Below are positions 1-7,114 of a stretch of DNA of 41,665 nucleotides, one piece after another (positions within the stretch are counted from its first letter, which is position 1; each line of letters starts with the position of its first letter). Made by a program: the position numbers and the translations under genes. The stretch is from Candidatus Eisenbergiella merdipullorum (GTDB taxonomy: Bacteria > Bacillota > Clostridia > Lachnospirales > Lachnospiraceae): positions 1 to 41,665 of the forward strand of contig DWYY01000175.1 in NCBI GenBank assembly GCA_019118445.1, read 5' to 3'. A model generated the notes under the pieces. That model made no database searches. It was given only the letters and a program-made list of their open reading frames with translations, and had not been told where the DNA came from.

Positions 1-320
1 AGGATATTTATGATCTGGTCGGAAGTTTTAGAGAGATCCTCTTTTCAAAGAAAGGGGAGGATTTGGATGCCTGGCTGGAAGAGGCAGACCGCCTGGGGCT
101 GGATGAAATAAAAAGTTTTGCGAATGGGCTGTGCAGAGATCTGGAAGCCGTAAAAAATGCCGCCAGCCATGACTACAATAACGGACTGGCGGAAGGAAGT
201 GTAAATAAGCTAAAACTTGTAAAGCGGAAGATGTATGGGCGCTGCAGCTTTGAAACCCTGCGTAAAAAGATGCTGTTATAGGAATATTATAAGATTTCTC
301 AACAAACATAGGAAAGAACC
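1..320 (+). mobile_element. Right end of an ISL3-like insertion sequence (left part outside window)
   Basis: The window opens inside a transposase reading frame that stops at 279-281. The 40 bp after the stop end in GGAAAGAACC at 311-320, which reads GGTTCTTTCC inward; this resembles ISL3-type terminal inverted repeats, so I place the right end near 320. The next 8 bases, ATTTTTTT at 321-328, could be the 8-bp target duplication typical of the family, but the left end is not visible to confirm it. The cstA-leader promoter begins at 330, so the element sits directly against it. Confidence 0.5.
3..281 (+). CDS. ISL3-family transposase, C-terminal fragment
   Basis: The frame is open from the window edge, so only the last 92 residues are visible. 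The C-terminal pattern NNGLAEGSVNKLKLVKRKMY followed by GRCSFETLRKKMLL is the characteristic end of DDE transposases of the ISL3 family, where the E of the EGxxNKxKxxKR motif is the last member of the DDE triad. A TTG at 63 could be mistaken for a start, but the similarity continues upstream of it, so it is internal. Whether the full gene is intact cannot be judged. No cargo gene is seen on this side of the element. Known for the family: cut-and-paste transposition with 8-bp target duplication. Confidence 0.8.
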   Translation, partial: DIYDLVGSFREILFSKKGEDLDAWLEEADRLGLDEIKSFANGLCRDLEAVKNAASHDYNNGLAEGSVNKLKLVKRKMYGRCSFETLRKKMLL

Positions 321-329
321 ATTTTTTTC

Positions 330-358
330 TTGACATTACTGCGATAATGTATTAAAAC
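330..358 (+). promoter_or_regulatory. Promoter of the T-box/cstA transcript with palindromic operator
   Basis: A perfect -35 hexamer TTGACA (330-335) is followed after 17 bp by TAAAAC (353-358, 4 of 6 matches to the -10 consensus). Inside the spacer is a perfect inverted repeat, ACATTA at 333-338 and TAATGT at 345-350 around CTGCGA. It covers the end of the -35 box and is a plausible repressor site. The start of transcription would be near 366. Confidence 0.5.
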
Positions 359-365
359 AAATTAC

Positions 366-707
366 GAAAACAGCAGACAGGTTAAATGCCAGGAACAGAA
401 CAGGTTATCAGATCATCTTGTATTGCAGAGAGCCTCCGGTTGGTGTGAGGAGGCATGCAGCGTCTGATGATATCCTCTGCGAGCAGTATGCTGAATTTTT
501 CAGTTTTTCATTGAAAAGAGTAGGCAGCACCGGTTTCCCCCGTTAAAAGGAAGTCTGTTTGATACAGTCCGGATGACAGATCTGATCCGGCTGTAATGAC
601 GGGACTGAGAGGCCGTATTAAGTTACGGCAAGCAAAGTGGTATCGCGGAAGTATAAAGCTTTCGTCTTTGGATGTAGGAATATGTCCTGAGGCGGAAGCT
701 TTTTTTC
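366..707 (+). ncRNA. T-box riboswitch leader upstream of cstA
   Basis: Three T-box hallmarks are present in order. The distal stem I (about 433-455) has AGAGAGC, a CCTCC/GGAGG stem and a GGTTGGTGTGA loop. The antiterminator at 633-648 reads AAAGTGGTATCGCGG, with the bulge bases (TGGT) that pair with an uncharged tRNA acceptor end. A competing terminator follows at 656-707. CGTCTTT (663-669) can pair either with the 5' antiterminator side or within the terminator. The specifier codon lies somewhere in 456-480 (gcgtctgatgatatcctc), but I could not place it uniquely. T-boxes sense amino-acid starvation through uncharged tRNA, so this predicts amino-acid-dependent expression of the transporter. 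Confidence 0.85.
656..707 (+). terminator. T-box attenuator terminator before cstA
   Basis: AAGCTTTCGTC at 656-666 pairs with GGCGGAAGCTT at 691-701 over 11 positions, using two G-U pairs, and is followed by a run of T to 707. It is mutually exclusive with the antiterminator because both use the CGTC segment. Confidence 0.85.
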
Positions 708-800
708 ATCTGCTGTGAGTCTTTCTTTTCTGCAGCGATCGAAATTATCCGCACACAGGAGGTCTGCTCCGGCATAGGACCATTTATGAGGAAAGGAGTT

Positions 801-816
801 GTCTGTTTTTACAGAC
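801..816 (+). promoter_or_regulatory. Hairpin between the Shine-Dalgarno and the cstA start
   Basis: The only strong Shine-Dalgarno upstream of cstA, AAGGAG at about 793-798, lies roughly 28 bases from the ATG at 827, too far for normal initiation. GTCTGT (801-806) and ACAGAC (811-816) form a perfect 6-bp hairpin between them. Folding it would bring the SD to about 10-12 bases from the ATG. I infer a structure-assisted or regulated start site. Confidence 0.5.
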
Positions 817-826
817 GGTAATTGTT

Positions 827-2512
827 ATGAACGGATTGATCATTATTTTGATCGGCATTGTCGCCCTTGGCGCAGGCTATGTGTTCTACGGCGGCTGGCT
901 GGCAAAAAAATGGGGCATCGACCCTAACGCAAAAACGCCCGCCTATACCCATGAGGACGGGCAGGATTATGTTCCTTCTTCCAGATTTACGGTTTTCTCC
1001 CATCAGTTTTCTTCCATCGCGGGAGCAGGCCCTGTTACAGGCCCGATCCTGGCCTCTGTATTCGGCTGGGTTCCGGTGCTTTTGTGGCTCATCATCGGAG
1101 GGTTGTTCTTCGGCGCGGTCCAGGATTTTGGCGCGCTGTATGCCTCGGTAAAAAATGAGGGCAAATCCATCGGCATGATCATTGAAAAATATATCGGAAA
1201 GACCGGCCGCAGGCTGTTCATGCTGTTCTGCTGGCTGTTCACCCTGCTGGTCATCGCCGCCTTCACGGACATGGTCGCCGGGACTTTCGTCGGCGTGGGA
1301 CCGGAGGTTGCTGATGAAGCGACGGCATATGCAAATTCCGCCGCAGCTTCCATTTCCATGCTGTTCATCCTGGTAGCTGTCATCTTCGGCCTGATCCAGA
1401 AGCGTGTGAAAAACATGAAGGAATGGGTCAAAGCCATTGTCGCCGTCGCGCTGCTCGTTGTCATGTTCGCGGTAGGCATGCAGCTTCCGATCTATGCCAC
1501 CAAGACCGCCTGGATCTACATCATCATGGCTTACCTGTTCCTGGCGTCCGTGCTCCCGATGTGGCTTCTGATGCAGCCCAGGGACTATATGACCACCTTC
1601 ATGCTGCTTGGCATGATCATCGGTGCGGTGGTGGGCGTTCTGGTAGCTCATCCCAACATGCAGTTAAATGCCTTCAACGGCTTCTATGCGGCGGACGGAA
1701 GCGCCCTGTTCCCGACCCTGTTCGTCACCATCGCCTGCGGCGCGGTATCCGGCTTCCACAGCCTGGTTTCCTCTGGTACTTCTTCCAAGACCATCAGCAA
1801 TGAAAAGGATATGAAGATGGTCGGCTATGGAGCCATGGTCCTGGAATCTCTGCTCGGCATCATCGCCCTGGTCGTGGTAGGCGCTGTTGCCGTGGGCGGC
1901 ACCAAGCCGGACGGCACGCCTTTTGCCATCTTCTCTTCCGGAGTTGCAGGCTTCCTGGAAACTCTGGGCGTTCCGGTGCATGTCGCCACGGTCTTTATGA
2001 CCATGTGCGTATCCGCCCTGGCGCTCACTTCCCTGGACTCTGTGGCAAGGATCGGACGTATGTCTTTCCAGGAGCTGTTTTATCCCGATTCTACAGACCC
2101 GTCCACCATGTCTCCTCTGCAGCGGGTGCTGACCAATAAATATTTTGCGACTGTGATCACCCTGTTCTGCGGTTTCCTGCTGACACTGGGCGGCTACAAC
2201 AACGTATGGCCGCTGTTCGGATCCGCCAATCAGCTTCTGGCCGCTCTGGTGCTGATCGCTCTTGCCGTATTCCTGAAGACCACAGGCCGCACTGGCTGGA
2301 CGTTGTACATACCTATGTTCCTGATGCTGATCGTGACCTTCACCGCTCTGGTGCAGAAGATCATCGCTCTGGTATCCAATTTTGCGGCGGGAACCGCAAC
2401 CCTGCTGGTGGATGGGCTCCAGTTCGTCGTGGCTGTACTGCTCATGGTGCTGGGCATAATGGTTGCTTTCAGCTGTCTGAAGAAGCTGTTTACAGCGAAG
2501 AAGGCAGCGTAA
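827..2512 (+). CDS. cstA: CstA/BtsT-family transporter (carbon starvation protein A)
   Basis: This is a 561-residue polytopic membrane protein with about 15 or more hydrophobic segments. The N-terminal half carries CstA-family signatures: FYGGWLAKKWGIDP, the glycine-rich FSSIAGAGPVTGPI region (about 61-76), and GFHSLVSSGTSSK in the middle. Known for the family: Escherichia coli BtsT is a pyruvate/proton symporter and CstA is linked to pyruvate and peptide uptake, so the substrate here is uncertain. It is shorter than the roughly 700-residue E. coli proteins, in the range of Gram-positive members. The ATG at 827 fits the N-terminus, but its SD is displaced by a hairpin. It lies alone behind a T-box leader, which suggests an amino acid or peptide-linked role rather than simple carbon starvation control. 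Confidence 0.9.
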   Translation: MNGLIIILIGIVALGAGYVFYGGWLAKKWGIDPNAKTPAYTHEDGQDYVPSSRFTVFSHQFSSIAGAGPVTGPILASVFGWVPVLLWLIIGGLFFGAVQDFGALYASVKNEGKSIGMIIEKYIGKTGRRLFMLFCWLFTLLVIAAFTDMVAGTFVGVGPEVADEATAYANSAAASISMLFILVAVIFGLIQKRVKNMKEWVKAIVAVALLVVMFAVGMQLPIYATKTAWIYIIMAYLFLASVLPMWLLMQPRDYMTTFMLLGMIIGAVVGVLVAHPNMQLNAFNGFYAADGSALFPTLFVTIACGAVSGFHSLVSSGTSSKTISNEKDMKMVGYGAMVLESLLGIIALVVVGAVAVGGTKPDGTPFAIFSSGVAGFLETLGVPVHVATVFMTMCVSALALTSLDSVARIGRMSFQELFYPDSTDPSTMSPLQRVLTNKYFATVITLFCGFLLTLGGYNNVWPLFGSANQLLAALVLIALAVFLKTTGRTGWTLYIPMFLMLIVTFTALVQKIIALVSNFAAGTATLLVDGLQFVVAVLLMVLGIMVAFSCLKKLFTAKKAA

Positions 2513-2533
2513 ATCATCGATAGAACGGAAAAA

Positions 2534-2571
2534 CGGAAAAGGGGGCGGCTGTTAGGCCGCTCTCTTTTCCG
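2534..2571 (+). terminator. Convergent terminator-like hairpin after cstA
   Basis: CGGAAAAG (2534-2541) pairs with CTTTTCCG (2564-2571), with an inner GCGGC/GCCGC stem at 2545-2549 and 2556-2560. It lies between two converging genes. There is no good T-run on either strand, so it may be a weak terminator or a 3' stabilising stem. Confidence 0.45.
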
Positions 2572-2634
2572 CTATAAGCAATATCCTGTTTCACATCGTT
2601 TCTGCTACCTTCCTTTTCCCGGTCATCCTCTCCT

Positions 2635-3813
2635 TTAATGATGGAACAGCCGGATCCCGGTGAACACCATCGCCATCCCGTATAAGTTACAGGCTTCGAT
2701 CACCGCATCATCGCGGACGGAGCCGCCGGGCTGGACCACGTATTTCACGCCGCTCCTGCTGGCACGGTCAATGTTGTCAGAGAAGGGAAAGAAGGCGTCG
2801 GAACCCAGGGTCACGCCATCCAGCTTCTTCAGCCATTCCTGCCTCTCTTCCCCGGTAAAGACGGGAGGCTTTACTTTAAAGGTCTTTTCCCAGATCCCGT
2901 CCGCCAGCACGTCCATGTGATCGTCGCTCATATATACGTCGATGGCGTTGTCCCGGTCCGCGCGTCCCAGTCCGTCCACAAACTGCAGGGAAAGCACCCG
3001 CGGAGACTGGCGCAGGAACCAGTTGTCAGCCTTGTTTCCCGCCAGGCGTGTGCAGTGGATGCGGGACTGCTGGCCTGCGCCGATGCCGATAGCCTGTCCG
3101 TCCTTCACATAGCAGACGGAATTGGACTGAGTATATTTCAGAGTGATCAGCGCGATCTTCATGTCGATGCGCGCCTGAACCGAAATATCCTTATTTTCCG
3201 TCACCACATTGGAAAGCATCTCGTCATCCACGCACAGATCATTCCTTCCCTGCTCGAAAGTGATGCCGTAAACTTGCTTCTTTTCGATGGGCGCAGGCCA
3301 GTAAGCGGGATCGATCTGGATGATATTGTAGTTTCCCTTCTTTTTCTGCTTCAGAAGCTCCAACGCCTCGGGCGTATAACCGGGTGCGATCACGCCGTCG
3401 GATACTTCTCTTTTGATGAGCCTTGCCGTATCCTTATCGCAGACATCAGAAAGGGCGATAAAATCCCCAAAGGAAGACATTCTGTCCGCCCCGCGCGCCC
3501 TCGCATAGGCGCAGGCCAGCGGGGAAAGCTCTCCCAGATCATCCACCCAATAGATCTTCGCCAGGGTCTCCGTCAGCGGCAGGCCGACCGCCGCGCCTGC
3601 CGGAGAAACGTGCTTGAAGGACGTGGCGGCCGGAAGGCCGGTCGCTTCCTTCAGCTCTTTTACGAGCTGCCAGCCGTTCAGCGCGTCCAGAAAATTGATA
3701 TACCCCGGCTTTCCGTTCAGCACGGTAACGGGGAGGTCGCTCCCGTCCTCCATGTAGATCCTGGAAGGCTTCTGATTGGGATTGCATCCGTATTTCAGTT
3801 GAATTTCTTTCAT
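2635..3813 (-). CDS. Stand-alone AICAR transformylase (PurH C-terminal domain only)
   Basis: This 392-residue protein catalyses the formylation of AICAR to FAICAR with 10-formyl-tetrahydrofolate, the penultimate step of IMP synthesis. It matches the AICARFT domain of PurH. The catalytic Lys-His pair is at K67-H68 in ATSFKHVSPAGAA, and the SDAFFPFSDNID and VQPGGSVRDD blocks lie near the C-terminus. The N-terminal IMP cyclohydrolase (MGS-like) domain of bifunctional PurH, roughly 200 residues, is absent. The start ATG at 3813 has AGGAG-like sequence upstream and the protein begins directly with the family's KYGCNPNQ block. It is the second gene after the purO-type cyclohydrolase, under the ZTP riboswitch, so the two genes reconstitute the two PurH reactions. 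Confidence 0.9.
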   Translation of the reverse strand: MKEIQLKYGCNPNQKPSRIYMEDGSDLPVTVLNGKPGYINFLDALNGWQLVKELKEATGLPAATSFKHVSPAGAAVGLPLTETLAKIYWVDDLGELSPLACAYARARGADRMSSFGDFIALSDVCDKDTARLIKREVSDGVIAPGYTPEALELLKQKKKGNYNIIQIDPAYWPAPIEKKQVYGITFEQGRNDLCVDDEMLSNVVTENKDISVQARIDMKIALITLKYTQSNSVCYVKDGQAIGIGAGQQSRIHCTRLAGNKADNWFLRQSPRVLSLQFVDGLGRADRDNAIDVYMSDDHMDVLADGIWEKTFKVKPPVFTGEERQEWLKKLDGVTLGSDAFFPFSDNIDRASRSGVKYVVQPGGSVRDDAVIEACNLYGMAMVFTGIRLFHH

Positions 3814-3872
3814 CGTTTCTTATCCTTTCTTCTCCTTAGGGCCGCAGCGGACAGTCCGCCACAGGTGGTATC

Positions 3873-4586
3873 TTATTTATTCTTGTTCACGATACGGCTT
3901 TCCCAGGTACCGTCCTCGATATTGATATAGCGGACAAACAGGGACACCTTGTTTTCTTCATTCAGGCTGTCCCAGAGCATCTGCGTGAATTCGTCGATCT
4001 CTCCCGCGATCTTCACAGGCTTAGGCTCTCCCTCAAAGCTGGGAAGAGGATTTCCGTCATGCATATAGGTATGAATGAACCGTCCCGTACCGGGCGCAGG
4101 ATTTTCATAGGCAAAGGTGAAGCGGCAGCAGGAATCCGGACAGCCGCCGTCACTCTTCAAAATGGACATGGCGAAGTTGAAACCGCCGTTTTCAATATGC
4201 ATGATCCCGGAAATCCTAGGGGTATAATTGGGGCCGTCCGGCTCAAATTCACGGCTTCTCAGGGTCTGTTCAAAGGTGAGCTGCTTGTCCATTCCCTCGT
4301 AAATGGTATCGGTCTGATCGCCGTTGGTGACGATGGTCTTATTTCCCAGAACGCGGACAGGCGCGTAAATGATCAGGCTGGGGTCTTCCAGCTTCGCCTC
4401 ATCGAAAGCCTGTGTGCGGATTCCGTCCCCATCCTCCACGAACACCCGGTTGCGGCTGTTGGCGCTTCTTCCCATGATAAAATAGGCCGCAACAGCCCGC
4501 CTTCCGTCAGGCGTCCTTCCAAGGACGATCCCTCTGCCCGGATAGGCGTTGCCTTTCAGTTCTTCTTCCAGTGATAACAGCTTCAT
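3873..4586 (-). CDS. purO: PurO-type IMP cyclohydrolase
   Basis: A 237-residue protein resembling archaeal-type IMP cyclohydrolase (PurO), which closes FAICAR to IMP. Recognisable blocks are NAYPGRGIVLGRTPDGRR near the N-terminus, AYFIMGRSANSRNRVF, YAPVRVLGNKTIVTNGDQTD and a C-terminal FVRYINIEDG. The open frame extends upstream to 4709 through repeat sequence. I chose the ATG at 4586 because GGAAGGAGAGG lies just before it and the protein then begins MKLLSLEEEL. Its position directly before the transformylase lacking a cyclohydrolase domain, and downstream of a ZTP riboswitch, supports the function. Assignment is by family resemblance, not structure. Confidence 0.85.
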   Translation of the reverse strand: MKLLSLEEELKGNAYPGRGIVLGRTPDGRRAVAAYFIMGRSANSRNRVFVEDGDGIRTQAFDEAKLEDPSLIIYAPVRVLGNKTIVTNGDQTDTIYEGMDKQLTFEQTLRSREFEPDGPNYTPRISGIMHIENGGFNFAMSILKSDGGCPDSCCRFTFAYENPAPGTGRFIHTYMHDGNPLPSFEGEPKPVKIAGEIDEFTQMLWDSLNEENKVSLFVRYINIEDGTWESRIVNKNK

Positions 4587-4589
4587 TTC

Positions 4590-4709
4590 CTCTCCTTCCT
4601 GCCGCCGAACGGCGGCATTTAAATAATGAGGAATTGGACGTAAGTCCAATTCCCAGGAGAAAACCGCAGGTTTTCTCCGCCTCTCCTTCCTGCCGCCGAA
4701 CGGCGGCAT
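4590..4709 (-). repeat. Composite hairpin-SD element R1 (purO leader)
   Basis: Read on the minus strand, two copies of a 29-bp unit (4590-4618 and 4681-4709, period 91 bp) each carry the hairpin TGCCGCC-n4-GGCGGCA followed by a GGAAGGAGAG Shine-Dalgarno. Between them lie two perfect 10-bp palindromes: 4656-4665 with 4669-4678, and 4630-4639 with 4644-4653. The gene-proximal unit supplies the purO ribosome site. Elements R3 (33211-33314) and R4 (40768-40895) have the same architecture. Confidence 0.8.
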
Positions 4710-4765
4710 CTAAAATACGGCGGTATTGCAGCACGGACTCACAGTCCGCGTTTTTGATTTACTGC

Positions 4766-4811
4766 AAAAAATAAAAACCGCCTGGTTACTCATCTGTGGG
4801 TACCCAGGCGG
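4766..4811 (-). terminator. ZTP riboswitch expression-platform terminator
   Basis: On the minus strand CCGCCTGG (4811-4804) pairs with CCAGGCGG (4785-4778), followed by TTTTTATTTTTT (4777-4766). The 5' arm is the conserved CCGCCTGG segment of the riboswitch, so ligand binding and termination compete for it. Confidence 0.85.
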
Positions 4812-4866
4812 CCGGTTTCCTTCATACATACTCCCTGTGGTGCTCCACTGATCCGCCAGTCATATG
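4799..4866 (-). ncRNA. ZTP (pfl) riboswitch
   Basis: On the minus strand the segment GACTGGCGGATCA starts at 4861. It is followed by the GTGGAGCACCAC hairpin, a linker with CAGGGAGT, and the conserved CCGCCTGGGTA block (4811-4801). These are the two conserved halves of the pfl motif, which binds ZMP/ZTP. Its target, AICAR formylation and IMP formation, is the step that consumes ZMP, so substrate accumulation would switch on the genes. This is well established for the class. Confidence 0.92.
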
Positions 4867-4889
4867 TACTGCTGTCTTTTTCTATCTGT

Positions 4890-4918
4890 AGTATATCCTA
4901 TCCTGAATTCTATGACAA
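4890..4918 (-). promoter_or_regulatory. Promoter of the ZTP riboswitch-purO transcript
   Basis: On the minus strand TTGTCA (4918-4913) and TATACT (4895-4890) are separated by 17 bp. Transcription would start near 4883, just before the riboswitch aptamer. Confidence 0.75.
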
Positions 4919-4959
4919 GCTGTTTTTTTCTGAAAAAAACTACGCGCCTCACTTTTCGC

Positions 4960-4989
4960 TGGACACTGCCGGACCGGAATGTTTATAAT
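4960..4989 (+). promoter_or_regulatory. Promoter of the GT-C-like membrane gene
   Basis: TGGACA (4960-4965) and a perfect TATAAT (4984-4989) are spaced by 18 bp. It diverges from the purO promoter about 40 bp away and fits the start at 5067. Confidence 0.65.
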
Positions 4990-5066
4990 GAGGATAAACA
5001 ACCACATTCTGACTTCAGTTAGGATGCGTGCGGCAGTAGGCGGCTCCATCGGCGCAGAGGACAAAA

Positions 5067-6509
5067 ATGACCAAGGTACGAAGCATCTTCAAATACGAAC
5101 TTTTTTATGACCTGCTGTTTTTCGCCTTCGCACTTCTGTGTATGACGGCGTTCATCTTCATACAGCCCTTTGGAGAAGGTCCGGACGAGATCAACCGTTT
5201 CCGGATCGTCTGGTATATCGCGCAGAATGGCCGGCTTCCCAGAGGGGATGACCCTGCGGTCCTGATTCCTGGCTATGGCGGCTCCTACGCCTTCCAGCCT
5301 ATGCTGACCTACATCCTGCAGGGGTATCTTTTGCGGTTTCTCCGGCTCTTCACCGATCGTTTTGACGTTCTGCTGGTTGCATCGCGGCTGGTAAACGCCC
5401 TGTTCGGGCTGGGCGCGGCCTTTTATGTCAGAAAGCTGTCCAGGCTGCTGTTTCCGGACCGGCTTACCCAGTGGGTCTTTTCTTGTCTCGCCGTTTTTCT
5501 GCCCCAGAACATTTTCATCCATACCTACGTGAATACGGATTCCTGTGCCATTTTCTCTGTCATGATGATGCTTACAGAGGCTCTGCGCGGCCTGCAGAAG
5601 GGCTTCCGGCGTCCTGTCTGCATCCGGCTTGCCGTGGGGATCATCCTGTGCGCTCTGTCCTATTATAATGCCTATGGTGCGGTGATCGCAGTCATCCTGC
5701 TGTTCCTCTCCGCCTTCGTGCGCAGAGTGCCGGCAGGCTCCATCCTGCCGGACGGCACTGCCTTTCCAAAGGAACGGCTGCATGTGGACTGGCTTCCTCT
5801 TTTGAAAAAAGGACTTTTCATCAGCGCGATCGTTCTTCTGGGGGCGGGCTGGTGGTTTCTCCGGAACGCGGTTCTCTACCATGGGGATTTTCTCGGCATC
5901 GCCGCAAGAAACGTCTGTGCGGCAGAAACCTGTCTGCCCGAATACCATCCGCTCCTGCGGGCCACCTACCAGAGCATGGGCGCAAGCGTCTTTTCCATGG
6001 TGTTCGGCACCGACTTTTTCACCCTGCTCTGCCGCAGCTTTGTGGCCATGTTCGGACCCATGAACCTGCCCACCCATTACTATATTTATAACGCCTACTA
6101 CTGGCTCTTCGGCATCGGACTGATCGCCGCCCTGATTCCTGTGGGAGGGGATCTGTATCTTACCTGGATGGACAGGAGACACCGGCTTTTTACCAATGCC
6201 GTGATGGCGCTCACCTGCCTGATTCCCATCTTCCTGTGCGTGATCTATTCCTATACCTGGGATTTTCAGCCGCAGGGACGATACCTGCTGCCCATGCTTC
6301 CTGCCTTCATGTACCTGGTGACGCTGGGTGAAAAAAAAGCCGCGTACCTGCTTCAGGTTCTGTTCGACCGGCTGAAGCTGCACGCGCTTTCCTCTCATAT
6401 CTCTGCCATAATGGGAGGCCTTGTGATCCTCTTTACCATCGCAGCTCTGTTCTATTCCGTATTTCTGGTAATGCTCCCGCACTACCTGAATGCCGCTGCA
6501 TTGCCTTGA
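5067..6509 (+). CDS. Polytopic GT-C-like (DUF2142-type) glycosyltransferase-family membrane protein
   Basis: A 480-residue integral membrane protein with about 10-12 hydrophobic segments. After the first membrane segment comes GEGPDEINRFR (about 36-46), an acidic Asp-Glu motif in an external loop as in GT-C glycosyltransferases. A late QGRYLLPMLPAF block matches the conserved QGRYLxP of DUF2142/ArnT-like proteins. These enzymes use lipid-phosphate sugars to modify polymers or lipids outside the membrane; donor and acceptor cannot be told here. AGAGGA precedes the ATG. No glycan gene cluster surrounds it. The last codons are partly duplicated just beyond the stop (see 6471-6531). The long antisense frame across this gene is a composition shadow. 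Confidence 0.7.
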   Translation: MTKVRSIFKYELFYDLLFFAFALLCMTAFIFIQPFGEGPDEINRFRIVWYIAQNGRLPRGDDPAVLIPGYGGSYAFQPMLTYILQGYLLRFLRLFTDRFDVLLVASRLVNALFGLGAAFYVRKLSRLLFPDRLTQWVFSCLAVFLPQNIFIHTYVNTDSCAIFSVMMMLTEALRGLQKGFRRPVCIRLAVGIILCALSYYNAYGAVIAVILLFLSAFVRRVPAGSILPDGTAFPKERLHVDWLPLLKKGLFISAIVLLGAGWWFLRNAVLYHGDFLGIAARNVCAAETCLPEYHPLLRATYQSMGASVFSMVFGTDFFTLLCRSFVAMFGPMNLPTHYYIYNAYYWLFGIGLIAALIPVGGDLYLTWMDRRHRLFTNAVMALTCLIPIFLCVIYSYTWDFQPQGRYLLPMLPAFMYLVTLGEKKAAYLLQVLFDRLKLHALSSHISAIMGGLVILFTIAALFYSVFLVMLPHYLNAAALP

Positions 6510-6531
6510 TGCTCCCGCATTATCTGCTTCC
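6471..6531 (+). repeat. Imperfect duplication of the 3' end of the GT-C-like gene
   Basis: ATGCTCCCGCACTACCTG at 6471-6488 recurs as ATGCTCCCGCATTATCTG at 6509-6526, offset 38 bp. The first copy encodes MLPHYL just before the stop; the second begins on the last base of the stop codon and reads MLPHYL again in another frame. The differences are silent transitions. Confidence 0.55.
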
Positions 6532-7104
6532 TGCCCTTTCCGGGAAACGCAGTTCGCATCTTTCTTCGATGGAGAAGGTCTGAAAATAGTGTTCCTCCAT
6601 GGGGATCCATCTGTTCCGGAACACCTCCAGCGCGCCGCTTCCATTTCTTTTCTCAATGCGGGAAAGCTGCTCCTCGGGAGAAATATCCAGGAAAATATGA
6701 AAGTCATAAAAGGCCCACAGCCGGGGATGGCAGCTGTACGAGCCTTCCACCAGAGTCACGGCGCCGGGCGTGATTCTGACCGGCTCCTGAAGCGTCTGTG
6801 TATGGCAGTCATATGGCCGGTACTGAAAGGGTCTTCCGTTTTTCAACGGAAACAGCACCTCCTCCCGAAACCGCTCCCAGTCCACATTTCCGCCGGGCTG
6901 GGCAAGTCTTTCCTCTGTGCGCTGTTCAGGGCGCAGGAAAAAATCATCCATGTGGATCACAGTGCAGCCTGTTCTTTCCCGTATCTGCGCCGCAAGCGTG
7001 GTCTTTCCCGCCGCACAGCGGCCGTCGATCGCCGCCAGCAGCGGATTTTTTTTCATCTGAAGTCTGTTCAGTACAGGCAGGATCGTTTCCAGTACATTTT
7101 CCAT
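6520..7104 (-). CDS. Uridine-kinase-like P-loop kinase
   Basis: A 194-residue cytosolic kinase of the uridine kinase/phosphoribulokinase-like group. Visible motifs are a Walker A loop DGRCAAGKTT (27-36, K34), HMDDFFL at about 51-57 (base or substrate aspartates), LVEGSYSCHP (Walker B-like region) and a C-terminal RIEKRNG lid-like basic segment. It is shorter than true Udk (about 210) and differs in the substrate region, so the substrate is not assigned. AAGGAG precedes the ATG. It starts 10 bp after the stop of an ECF S-component, which suggests that it phosphorylates and traps the imported compound, for example a vitamin or nucleoside. That link is inference. Confidence 0.8.
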   Translation of the reverse strand: MENVLETILPVLNRLQMKKNPLLAAIDGRCAAGKTTLAAQIRERTGCTVIHMDDFFLRPEQRTEERLAQPGGNVDWERFREEVLFPLKNGRPFQYRPYDCHTQTLQEPVRITPGAVTLVEGSYSCHPRLWAFYDFHIFLDISPEEQLSRIEKRNGSGALEVFRNRWIPMEEHYFQTFSIEERCELRFPERAGSR

Positions 7105-7114
7105 CTCTTGCTCC

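Noticed and set aside
456-480. GAT or ATA as the specifier codon of the cstA T-box
   Set aside because: Several pairings of stem I are possible and each moves the specifier loop. I could not choose among them, so no amino acid is assigned.
786-821. 11-codon frame (MRKGVVCFYRR) upstream of cstA as a leader peptide
   Set aside because: It overlaps the hairpin and has its own SD only about 24 bases away. The T-box already explains the attenuation. It is kept only as an alternative in the hairpin finding.
4590-4709. CRISPR array or simple tandem repeat for the duplicated hairpin units
   Set aside because: There are only two copies per site, the space between them is itself two palindromes rather than a unique spacer, and no cas gene is present.
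3873-4709. Longer 278-residue version of the PurO-like protein
   Set aside because: The extra 41 residues come from repeat R1 and the true ATG at 4586 has a strong ribosome site.
5019-6707. Long open frame (562 codons) on the minus strand across the GT-C-like gene
   Set aside because: It is antisense to a gene with clear membrane segments and family motifs. Its translation is rich in His, Gln, Arg and Gly with no domain, and no ribosome site precedes it. It is a codon-composition shadow.
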